A model generated the notes under the pieces. It had not been told where the DNA came from. It saw only the letters and a program-made list of their open reading frames with translations, and ran no database searches. Positions 1-5,352 of a DNA stretch of 5,352 nt are shown one piece after another; within the stretch, counting starts at the first letter, position 1, and every line of letters starts with the position of its first letter. This DNA comes from Pseudomonadota bacterium (GTDB lineage: Bacteria; Pseudomonadota; Alphaproteobacteria; Rhizobiales; Beijerinckiaceae). Position numbers and translations under genes: made by a program. Location: contig JAJXZN010000163.1 of the NCBI GenBank assembly GCA_021780015.1, positions 1 through 5,352 of the forward strand. Reading direction: 5' to 3'.

Positions 1-504
1 GGCAAGGCCACCACCGCGCCGGCCTCCGCGACGGTCACGCCGCAGGGGCTCGACGCGGCGGGATCGATATGGGAGATCGAAAACTTCGCCGAAAAAGTCG
101 AGGGAGACCGCGCCACGATCAGTTCCCCGACGCTGCCGAACCTGTCGATGGAGTTCGTCCGCGTGGATGGCAAATGGAAGCTGCCGATCGCGTCGCTCGT
201 CGGGAAAATCGATCCGGCGATGGTCGGCACGTGGGAAGTGCCGATAAATCCAGGTCGATGGATCTGGGAAATCGCGCCCAATGGCACATACGAGTTTCAC
301 ACGGAAGCTCCGGACGGCGCTCAGTCGCATGCGGGCATGATTGTCTCCGACGACGGAGTATGGACGCTGAATTCCATCGCCGGTTACTCGGATCAAGACG
401 GCGGCACGTATTTGATGCAGGGGCCGGATACTATGGCGATGACCGGGAAGCTCGGGTTCGGCATCTGGCGAAGGGTAAAGCGCGCCACCGCGTCGAGCCA
501 ATAA
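1..504 (+). CDS. Hypothetical protein, 3' part (start outside window); possible NTF2-like end plus lipocalin-like C-terminal module
   Basis: The frame is open from the first base to the TAA at 502-504, giving 167 residues; the true start is upstream. I do not recognise the family. Two segments can be seen. Residues about 20-62 contain IWEIENFAEKVEGDRATI, then MEFVRVDGKWKLPIASLV. The pattern of a 'GD.A' strand followed by 'f.rvdGkWK' is common at the end of NTF2-like/SnoaL-like folds, so this may be the tail of such a domain. Residues about 70-160 (VGTWEV..., NGTYEFHTE, GVWTLNS, GGTYLM, GFGIWRR) look like successive beta strands of a small lipocalin-like barrel, with repeated W/G/TY positions. 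The fold readings are inference. No membrane segment is seen in the visible part; the N-terminus, and so any signal peptide, is missing. The ATG at 148 is internal, because coding character continues upstream of it. It converges on the downstream minus-strand reductase gene. Confidence 0.75.
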   Translation, partial: GKATTAPASATVTPQGLDAAGSIWEIENFAEKVEGDRATISSPTLPNLSMEFVRVDGKWKLPIASLVGKIDPAMVGTWEVPINPGRWIWEIAPNGTYEFHTEAPDGAQSHAGMIVSDDGVWTLNSIAGYSDQDGGTYLMQGPDTMAMTGKLGFGIWRRVKRATASSQ

Positions 505-573
505 AACTTGGACGATCTCGGATAAACTGCGCCGAACGAGGACGCCTACATCCGCCAGTGGCCTGTCGCGGCG

Positions 574-641
574 AAATGTCTGCTTTTGGCAAATCGAAGG
601 CGGCATTCGAAATTGCGCTTATGAGCACAAAGCTGCCGTCG
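574..641 (+). repeat. Degenerate copy of a dispersed 'MSAxG'-type short repeat
   Basis: Within the 200-base gap between two convergent genes, the plus strand reads as MSAFGKSKAAFEIAL from 576 and then MSTKLPSR from 621, so two ATG-TC/AG-C units lie exactly 45 bases (15 codons) apart. From memory, many Bradyrhizobium and related genomes carry intergenic repeats that are often annotated as small proteins of the form MSALGQKRTF...LMSALPPKAD, with the same 15-residue step. The match is partial. The first unit can also fold imperfectly: 577-586 pairs with 597-605 (nine pairs, two of them G-T, one bulged T). I read this as a decayed repeat rather than a gene. The rest of 505-704 shows no clear gene, promoter or terminator. 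Confidence 0.35.
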
Positions 642-704
642 CGAACGGGGCGAACCCGAAATCCAAACTTAGACACACGCTGAACAATCATGCAGCGGAC
701 GCGC

Positions 705-1937
705 TCACCGCCTTGCGCGCACCAGGCTTTTCAGGTCCGATTCCGGATCGGCGATGAATTCCGGCGTCACCGGAAGATGTTCGCCGAGCAGCCGGCGCGC
801 CAGCATGTGATCGCCCGACTTGTTGATGGATTCGACGCCGGTCAAGGCCCCGTTCTTGAAGCCGAAAAGCGAATAGGCGCGCTGTTCGTAGGAGCCGCGC
901 AGGATGATCTGGTCGCTTTCGTCGAGGAAGCCGGCGATCTGCAATTTGAGATCGCCCTGGTCGCTCCAGAACCATGGCACATGATCGTAATTCGCCGGCT
1001 TGCCGACGAGAAGCTTGGCGAGCGTACGCGCCTGGTCGGTTGCGTTTTGCACCGATTCAAGCCGCATCTCCGCGCCGCGATGCGTATTATAGTGATAGAC
1101 CGTGTCGCCGATCGCAAAGATGTTTTCGTCCGAGGTCATCAGTCTTTCGTCGACCTTGATGCCGTTTGGCGCGTCGAGGCCCGCGGCGCGGGCGAGCTCG
1201 TCGCTCGGTACGAGGCCGATGCCGATCAGCACCATGTCGGCGGCCATGGCGGTGCCGTCGTTGAGGACGACCGACGTCACCTTGCCGCCGTCGCCTTTGA
1301 TGGCATTGATGCTCTGGCGGAAATGCAGGTTCACGCCAAAGGCCTTGTGCGCTTCGGCGAAAAAGGCGGAGGTCTGCGGCGTCACCGCGCGCGCCATCGG
1401 CCGGTCGGCCAATTCGAAGAGATCGACCGTGCGCCCTTGCGAGGCCGCGGTCGCGGCGAATTCGAGACCGATAAAGCCGGCGCCGATGACGATGATGTTC
1501 TGCGAGGTCTCGAGCTTATCGCGCAGCGCGCGCGCTTCTTCCATCGTGCGCAGCGAGAAGACGCCATCGATATGCGCGCCTTCGATCGGCAGGCGCCGCT
1601 GCACGCCGCCCGTCGCCAGGATGAGCTTCGAATAGTCGAGTACCTGGCCCGACTTGAGATGCAGCCGCCGCGCGGCGCGATCGATCTCGGTGGCGCGCTC
1701 GCCGAGCAGAAGATCGATTTTGTTCTGCGGATAGAAATCTGGCCCGCGCAGCAGCACCCCGTCTTCGGGCGTGGCGCGTTTCAGATAGGCCTTGGAGAGC
1801 GGCGGGCGCTGATAGGGCAGGTCCTTTTCATCGCCGAGAAGCACGAGCTTTTCGCCGTAGCCTTCCTCGCGCAGCGAGGCTGCAAGCTGCACGCCGCCGT
1901 GACCGGCGCCGACGATGACAATCGCATCCGAACCCAT
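705..1937 (-). CDS. NADH-dependent FAD ferredoxin reductase (rhodocoxin/putidaredoxin reductase type)
   Basis: This is a 410-residue flavoprotein of the pyridine nucleotide-disulphide oxidoreductase fold, matching the usual 400-420 residues of class I P450/Rieske-type ferredoxin reductases. It should pass electrons from NADH through FAD to a [2Fe-2S] ferredoxin in the cytoplasm. The FAD dinucleotide motif is GAGHGG at residues 10-15. The family hallmark PYQRPPLSKAYL is at 41-52. ATG at 109-110 closes the first FAD segment. The second Rossmann motif GAGFIG is at 152-157, and the acidic E175 at the end of the next strand favours NADH over NADPH. The FAD-binding NIFAIGDT is at 272-279. The C-terminal reductase domain has ESVQNATDQA (294-303) and PWFWSDQGDLKLQIAG (321-336). 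No redox CxxC is present, as expected for this class. The ATG has a good AGGAC ribosome site seven bases upstream (1945-1949). It starts 13 bases after prmA ends, so the two are likely one transcript. The partner ferredoxin and terminal oxygenase are not in the window, so the exact role is open. Confidence 0.93.
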   Translation of the reverse strand: MGSDAIVIVGAGHGGVQLAASLREEGYGEKLVLLGDEKDLPYQRPPLSKAYLKRATPEDGVLLRGPDFYPQNKIDLLLGERATEIDRAARRLHLKSGQVLDYSKLILATGGVQRRLPIEGAHIDGVFSLRTMEEARALRDKLETSQNIIVIGAGFIGLEFAATAASQGRTVDLFELADRPMARAVTPQTSAFFAEAHKAFGVNLHFRQSINAIKGDGGKVTSVVLNDGTAMAADMVLIGIGLVPSDELARAAGLDAPNGIKVDERLMTSDENIFAIGDTVYHYNTHRGAEMRLESVQNATDQARTLAKLLVGKPANYDHVPWFWSDQGDLKLQIAGFLDESDQIILRGSYEQRAYSLFGFKNGALTGVESINKSGDHMLARRLLGEHLPVTPEFIADPESDLKSLVRARR

Positions 1938-1950
1938 TTTTATTGTCCTG

Positions 1951-2859
1951 TTAGCGGCGCATCAAAAGCGTCGCCCAGCCGTCGATGTCAAGCCGCGCGA
2001 CGAGCCGCAGATGTTGTGTGCCATAGGCGCTCAAGATGCCGGGCACGTCATGGCCGAGAAGGCCGGAGAGAACCAGGTCGCCGCCGGGCCGCAGTGCCTT
2101 GGCCAGGGGCGGCGCAAGCCTGCGCAAAGGCGCCGCCAGGATGTTGGCGGTGATGAGATCGTAGCGGCCGCGCAGCGCCGGATGATCGAGGCCGCGGGCC
2201 TGCACGACATGGACGAAATTGCCGACCCCGTTGTGCTTGGCGTTCGCCTTGGCGGTTTCGACTGCCACCGCATCGATGTCGCCGGCGGCAATGCGGCGAT
2301 GAAAGGCTTTGGCCGCGGCGATCGCGAGCACGCCGGTGCCGGTGCCGACGTCCAGGATTTTTTCCGGGCGCCGCCGCTTGGCAATGGCATCGATGAAGGT
2401 GAGACAGCCGCGCGTCGTGCCGTGGTGCCCGGTGCCGAAGGCGAGCGCCGCCTCGATTTCGATCGCGCGATCGCTGGCGCCGACCGCGGCGCGGTCGTGC
2501 TCGCCATGGACGAGAAAGCGCCCGGCCCGCACCGGCACGAGGCCGGCCAACGAAGCCGCCACCCAATCCACCTTTTCGACGCGGCCGAAATGCGCCTGCG
2601 CGGCAAGGTCGGCTCCGGCAGCAAGCGCGACGAGCTCGCGGATCTGCGCCTCGTCCGGCGCGCTGCCGAAATAGACTTCGACCATCCACGGCCGCTCGCT
2701 CTCCGGCCGCTCGCTCGCCTCCTCGAAGGCGCTCGCCGCCGTCTCGGCCGGGTCGAAGGTCTCGACGATGATGTCGGCGACGCGCTGCGCCGCCTGGGCG
2801 TCGGGGCAGGCGAGCCGCATCAGAAATGCGGCATTATTCGGCGGCAGGCCTTCGAGCAT
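1951..2859 (-). CDS. prmA: Ribosomal protein L11 methyltransferase PrmA
   Basis: The product is a 302-residue class I SAM-dependent methyltransferase that trimethylates lysines and the N-terminus of ribosomal protein L11. The N-terminal third (about 1-115) fits the variable L11-recognition domain. The PrmA signature AFGTGHHGTT is at 140-149; E. coli-type enzymes have GTGTHPTT, and the HHGTT form is, as I recall, common in alphaproteobacteria. SAM motif I, LDVGTGTGVLAIAAAK, is at 169-184, the acidic GDID is at 193-196, and the catalytic-region ANIL is at 238-241 followed by PLRRLAP. Start choice: an in-frame GTG at 2874 would add five residues, but the ATG at 2859 is preferred on codon type; neither has a clear Shine-Dalgarno. 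It lies 61 bases after tlpA and 13 bases before the reductase, all on the minus strand. L11 methylation is dispensable in E. coli, and the link to the reductase is not explained by known biology. Confidence 0.93.
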   Translation of the reverse strand: MLEGLPPNNAAFLMRLACPDAQAAQRVADIIVETFDPAETAASAFEEASERPESERPWMVEVYFGSAPDEAQIRELVALAAGADLAAQAHFGRVEKVDWVAASLAGLVPVRAGRFLVHGEHDRAAVGASDRAIEIEAALAFGTGHHGTTRGCLTFIDAIAKRRRPEKILDVGTGTGVLAIAAAKAFHRRIAAGDIDAVAVETAKANAKHNGVGNFVHVVQARGLDHPALRGRYDLITANILAAPLRRLAPPLAKALRPGGDLVLSGLLGHDVPGILSAYGTQHLRLVARLDIDGWATLLMRR

Positions 2860-2920
2860 GGCGGCGGGTAGCACGCGTGCGTGCGCGGGGCAACGTTAAG
2901 CGCAATATTCAGCGCGACAT

Positions 2921-3595
2921 TCAACTCTTGGGCTCTTGTCCCGCAGCGGCCGCCTGTTCGGCGCCGATGAGGGCGAGGGCATCGGCCGAATCCCATTTCG
3001 CCGGGCCGGCCATGGTGGCGATGTCGCAGCCGTCCTTGGCGACGAGGATCGTCGTCGGCAGGCCGAGCACTTTGCCATCCTGCTTCAAAGTCTCGAAAAT
3101 ATTGGCGGTATTGTCGGCATAGAAGCTCAAGTTCTTGACGCCGATCTCCTTGAGGAAGGCTTTGGGCCGGTCGAGCCGGGCGGTGTCGATATTCACCGCA
3201 ACGACGGAGAAATCATCGCCGCCACGGGCGCCTTGCAGCCGGTCGAGCGATGGCATTTCCATGCGGCAAGGCACGCACCAGGTCGCCCAGAGGTTCAAGA
3301 GAACGTTGCGGCCGCGAAAGCTCGCCAGAGTGACAGGCTTGCCGTCCTTGTCGGTGAAGGTCAGCGGCGGCATGGGCTGCGGATGATTGGCGATCGCCAG
3401 CGCGGCCACCTCGCCGCGGGCGAGCGGCGCAAGCTTTAGGGCCAGCGCCCGGGCGGCCGGGCAGGAATCGGCGGTTGCCGCTTCGTTGTGGTGCCATCCT
3501 TTCATCACGTATATGAAGGCCAGCACGAGGCCGAGGACGATGATCGATATGGCGGGGGACGGCAAGCCGCGCTTCGGTGAATCTTGATCTGACAT
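2921..3595 (-). CDS. tlpA: TlpA-like membrane-anchored periplasmic thioredoxin-fold protein
   Basis: The product is a 224-residue protein with a short basic N-terminus, one membrane anchor (about 15-31, AISIIVLGLVLAFIYVM) and a periplasmic thioredoxin domain. The active site WCVPC has cysteines at 107 and 110, and the cis-proline loop is GLPTT (178-182). A second cysteine pair, C45 and C190, has the same relative spacing to the active site as the structural Cys10-Cys155 disulphide I recall for Bradyrhizobium japonicum TlpA. In that organism TlpA is a reductant needed for cytochrome aa3 biogenesis, acting on the copper-site proteins ScoI and CoxB; the same role here is inferred. The ATG at 3595 is chosen because it sits just before the anchor; the frame stays open to 3745, but that extension overlaps argH and encodes nothing TlpA-like. 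The Shine-Dalgarno is weak. The start lies 24 bases from the divergent argH start, and prmA follows downstream on the same strand. Confidence 0.93.
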   Translation of the reverse strand: MSDQDSPKRGLPSPAISIIVLGLVLAFIYVMKGWHHNEAATADSCPAARALALKLAPLARGEVAALAIANHPQPMPPLTFTDKDGKPVTLASFRGRNVLLNLWATWCVPCRMEMPSLDRLQGARGGDDFSVVAVNIDTARLDRPKAFLKEIGVKNLSFYADNTANIFETLKQDGKVLGLPTTILVAKDGCDIATMAGPAKWDSADALALIGAEQAAAAGQEPKS

Positions 3596-3619
3596 GCCTG
3601 ATCTTTGAAAGCGGAACCA
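3596..3619. promoter_or_regulatory. 24-base divergent start region between tlpA and argH
   Basis: Only 24 bases separate the tlpA and argH start codons. They include a weak GGAA (3613-3616) before argH and a weak CAGG-like site before tlpA. There is no room for two complete promoters, so at least one promoter must lie inside the opposite gene's 5' coding region. I looked for -35/-10 pairs on both strands around it and found only poor matches, such as TTGATC at 3584-3589 for argH with no acceptable -10. No operator-like palindrome is clear. Confidence 0.4.
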
Positions 3620-5011
3620 ATGAGCAACAAGATGTGGGGCGGCCGATTTGCCGACAGCCCCGACGCGATCATGGAAGAAATCAATGCTTCGATTGATTTC
3701 GACCAGAATCTCGCGGCACAGGACATAGCAGGTTCGCTCGCCCATGTCGCAATGCTGGGCGAAACCGGCATCCTTTCGAAGGCCGATGCCGCCGCCATCG
3801 CCGAGGCTTTAGGGCGCATCCGTGGCGAAATCGAGAAGGGCGAATTCGCCTATTCCCGCAAGCTCGAAGACATCCATATGAATATCGAGTCGCGGCTGGC
3901 CGAGCTGATCGGCGCTGCGGCCGGGCGGCTGCATACGGCGCGCTCGCGCAACGATCAGGTTGCGGTCGATTTCCGCCTCTATGTCCGGGCAACGATCGAC
4001 ACGCTCGACGGCCAGATTACCGCCTTGCAGCTTGCGCTCGCCGAGAAGGCGCTGACTTACGCCGGGGCCGTGATGCCGGGCTTCACGCATTTGCAATCGG
4101 CGCAGCCGGTGACCTTCGGTCATCATCTGCTCGCTTATGTCGAAATGCTGTCGCGCGACCGGGGCCGGTTCCGCGATGCGCGCGCGAGGCTCAACGAAAG
4201 CCCGCTCGGCGCCGCGGCGCTGGCCGGCACGTCCTTCCCGATCGATCGCTTCGCGACGGCCAAGGCGCTCGGCTTCGACCGGCCGACGGCCAATTCGCTC
4301 GACAGCGTGTCGGATCGCGATTTCGTGATCGAGACGCTGTCGGCGGCGGCGCTCTGCGCCGTGCATCTGTCGCGTTTCGCCGAGGAGATCGTCCTCTGGA
4401 CGACGCCGCAATTCGGCTTCCTGCGCCTCTCCGACAAATTCTCGACCGGCTCCTCGATCATGCCGCAGAAACGCAATCCCGATGCGGCCGAACTCGTCCG
4501 CGGCAAGTCGGGCCGCGTCATCGGCGCGCTCAGCGGCCTGCTCGTCGTGCTCAAGGGGCTGCCGCTCGCCTATTCCAAGGACATGCAGGAGGACAAGGAG
4601 GGCACGTTCGACGCGCTGCAGACCTTGTCGCTGTGCCTTGCCGCGATGACAGGCATGGTCGGCGATTTCGTGCCGGATCTCGCGCGGATGAAGGCGGCGG
4701 CGGGCGCCGGCTATGCGACCGCGACCGACCTCGCCGATTATCTGGTGCGCCAACTCGGACTGCCGTTCCGCGAGGCGCACCACGTCACCGGGCGGCTGGT
4801 GGCCTTGGCGGCCGAGCGCGGCATCGGCCTTGAGGCCTTGAGCCTCGCTGATCTGCAATCGATCGAGCCCCGGCTCGACGAGACGGTTTTCGCTGTGCTC
4901 GGCGTCGAAAATTCCGTCGCGAGCCGCACGAGCTTTGGCGGCACGGCGCCGGCCAATGTGACCGCGCAGGCACAAGCCTGGCTCGAACGGCTGAAAACCA
5001 CGAAGGATTAA
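3620..5011 (+). CDS. argH: Argininosuccinate lyase
   Basis: This 463-residue enzyme has the usual family length. It cleaves argininosuccinate into arginine and fumarate, the last step of arginine synthesis, as a cytoplasmic homotetramer of the fumarase/aspartase superfamily. The N-terminus [10 protein letters not shown] is typical. Conserved blocks are in order: ARSRNDQ (107-113); [10 protein letters not shown] (154-163), with T156 and H157 matching the catalytic-region Thr-His; and the superfamily signature [11 protein letters not shown] (277-287). By comparison with duck delta-crystallin/ASL, the catalytic serine is S278, with K284, N286 and E291 as companion residues. [13 protein letters not shown] (314-326) is also characteristic, and the C-terminal domain is complete. 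The ATG at 3620 is preferred over the in-frame TTG at 3605, which would add KAEP-type residues absent from the family and has no ribosome site. It is divergent from tlpA and followed 73 bases later by the small lipoprotein gene. No truncation or missing catalytic residue is seen. Confidence 0.97.
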   Translation: MSNKMWGGRFADSPDAIMEEINASIDFDQNLAAQDIAGSLAHVAMLGETGILSKADAAAIAEALGRIRGEIEKGEFAYSRKLEDIHMNIESRLAELIGAAAGRLHTARSRNDQVAVDFRLYVRATIDTLDGQITALQLALAEKALTYAGAVMPGFTHLQSAQPVTFGHHLLAYVEMLSRDRGRFRDARARLNESPLGAAALAGTSFPIDRFATAKALGFDRPTANSLDSVSDRDFVIETLSAAALCAVHLSRFAEEIVLWTTPQFGFLRLSDKFSTGSSIMPQKRNPDAAELVRGKSGRVIGALSGLLVVLKGLPLAYSKDMQEDKEGTFDALQTLSLCLAAMTGMVGDFVPDLARMKAAAGAGYATATDLADYLVRQLGLPFREAHHVTGRLVALAAERGIGLEALSLADLQSIEPRLDETVFAVLGVENSVASRTSFGGTAPANVTAQAQAWLERLKTTKD

Positions 5012-5031
5012 GCAATGCGCTCGTGCGTGGC

Positions 5032-5060
5032 TTCGTTTTGCCAAAGCCTTCGTCTATAAG
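5032..5060 (+). promoter_or_regulatory. Weak candidate promoter for the lipoprotein gene
   Basis: In the 73-base spacer after argH, TATAAG at 5055-5060 resembles a -10 box. Seventeen bases upstream lies a poor -35 match, TTCGTT (5032-5037). A better -35 sequence, TTGCCA (5038-5043), is only 11 bases from the -10, which is too close. The lipoprotein gene could equally be read through from argH, because no terminator is visible between them. Confidence 0.2.
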
Positions 5061-5073
5061 GCCTGGGCCTATC

Positions 5074-5077
5074 GGAG
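5074..5077 (+). promoter_or_regulatory. Shine-Dalgarno GGAG fixing the GTG start of the lipoprotein gene
   Basis: GGAG sits seven bases before the GTG at 5085, an ideal distance. It supports the GTG as the start of the small lipoprotein, where no in-frame ATG exists before the signal peptide. Confidence 0.6.
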
Positions 5078-5084
5078 CTTTGGC

Positions 5085-5342
5085 GTGAATCGATCTTTCT
5101 GCGGCAGATGCGGCCTTTTGGGCCTCGCCTTTCTTGCCTTGGCCCTCAGCGGTTGCGGCCGGCGCGGCGATCCCGAACCGCCGCCCGACGTTCCCGTCGG
5201 CCAGACCGTGCCGATGCAGGTCCAGACCATCAATCCGATGGCCGGTGATCCCGCCCAGCCGGGCCATGTGCCCGTCAAGCCGGCCGGCACCTCCGCCGCC
5301 GTGACCGACAAGAGCTTTCTGCTCGACCCATTGGTGAAATGA
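5085..5342 (+). CDS. lptM: Small LptM-type outer-membrane lipoprotein
   Basis: The product is an 85-residue protein with a GTG start. Residues 1-23 form a lipoprotein signal peptide: basic N-terminus, hydrophobic LLGLAFLALAL, and lipobox LSGC with the lipidated cysteine at 24. The mature protein is about 62 residues, begins CGRRGDPEPPPD, is rich in proline and lacks any visible folded domain. The CG.xG start followed by prolines matches the LptM (YifL) family. In E. coli, LptM binds the LPS translocon LptD/LptE and helps LptD form its correct disulphides. The C-terminal FLLDPLVK resembles the 'LDPLL' ending I recall from rhizobial homologues. The residue after the lipidated cysteine is Gly, not Asp, so sorting to the outer membrane is expected. 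Two further cysteines (C6, C9) lie in the signal peptide and would be removed. It is downstream of argH and seven bases before a probable lysA start. The family call is good; function in this organism is inferred. Confidence 0.8.
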   Translation: MNRSFCGRCGLLGLAFLALALSGCGRRGDPEPPPDVPVGQTVPMQVQTINPMAGDPAQPGHVPVKPAGTSAAVTDKSFLLDPLVK

Positions 5343-5349
5343 TCGGCGC

Positions 5350-5352
5350 ATG
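5350..5352 (+). CDS. Probable start codon of the next gene, likely lysA (diaminopimelate decarboxylase)
   Basis: The window ends in ATG, seven bases after the lipoprotein stop. In many Rhizobiales the order argH, small lipoprotein, lysA is found (from memory), so this is likely the lysA start. No coding sequence can be read, and the upstream bases contain no strong ribosome site. Confidence 0.3.

Noticed and set aside
646..658. CGGG/CCCG hairpin as a terminator between the convergent genes
   Set aside because: The stem is only four base pairs and no T-run follows on either strand.
69..683. 204-residue plus-strand open frame overlapping the left-edge gene
   Set aside because: It is out of frame with the better coding frame ending at 504, is rich in Arg/Ser/Gly as expected of a shadow frame, and has no recognisable domain; only its tail (576 on) coincides with the repeat remnant.
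690..2871. Long plus-strand open frames (487 and 318 residues) opposite the reductase and prmA
   Set aside because: They are antisense shadows of two confidently identified genes, common in GC-rich DNA with third-position bias; compositions are His/Arg/Ala-rich and no domain is seen.
3605..3619. TTG start extending argH by five codons
   Set aside because: It lacks a ribosome site, and the added residues do not fit the conserved [11 protein letters not shown]-terminus.
3596..3745. 50-codon N-terminal extension of tlpA into argH
   Set aside because: The extension would precede the membrane anchor, is the complement of argH coding sequence, and has no TlpA-like features.
3809..5044. 411-residue minus-strand open frame opposite argH
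   Set aside because: It is an antisense shadow of a fully conserved argH with no motif of its own.
5059..5070. AGGCC/GGCCT inverted repeat as a terminator or operator after argH
   Set aside because: The five-base stem has only a two-base loop and no T-run; it probably reflects GC-rich composition.
1..5352. Search for a mobile element, CRISPR array, tRNA/rRNA or a novel multi-gene system
   Set aside because: No terminal inverted repeats, transposase motifs, spaced direct repeats or RNA-gene signatures are visible; most of the window is covered by ordinary conserved genes.

Overview
This 5.35-kb window is high-GC chromosomal DNA that most resembles an alphaproteobacterium of the Rhizobiales/Hyphomicrobiales. 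The evidence is the Bradyrhizobium-type TlpA next to a divergent argH, an argH–lptM order that probably continues into lysA, strong G/C bias at third codon positions, and a short intergenic remnant that resembles a small repeat family I recall from Bradyrhizobium-like genomes. Genus and species cannot be set from the sequence alone; a Beijerinckiaceae/Bradyrhizobiaceae-like source is a guess.

Layout. Positions 1-504 hold the 3' part of a plus-strand gene of unknown function, whose start lies outside the window. A 200-base convergent gap (505-704) follows, containing a degenerate repeat-like segment and no convincing terminator. Positions 705-3595 carry three minus-strand genes, read right to left: tlpA (membrane-anchored periplasmic thioredoxin-like protein), prmA (ribosomal protein L11 methyltransferase) and an NADH-dependent FAD ferredoxin reductase. 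The last two are 13 bases apart and almost certainly co-transcribed. Only 24 bases separate the tlpA start from the divergent argH (argininosuccinate lyase, 3620-5011). After argH come a 73-base spacer, a small lipoprotein gene of the LptM type (5085-5342), and an ATG in the last three bases that is probably the start of lysA.

Function. The genes are mostly housekeeping: the last step of arginine synthesis, ribosomal protein methylation, thiol chemistry in the periplasm (cytochrome oxidase assembly in the best-known TlpA), outer-membrane/LPS-export maturation, and probably the last step of lysine synthesis. The reductase would feed electrons from NADH to a ferredoxin that is not encoded here. 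I see no transposase, tRNA, rRNA, CRISPR array, phage gene or defence-like cassette, and I do not think the window contains a new multi-gene system. The points most worth a second look are the repeat remnant at 574-641, the second cysteine pair of TlpA, the compressed divergent tlpA/argH promoter region, the lipoprotein/lysine-gene link and the two-part unknown protein at the left edge.
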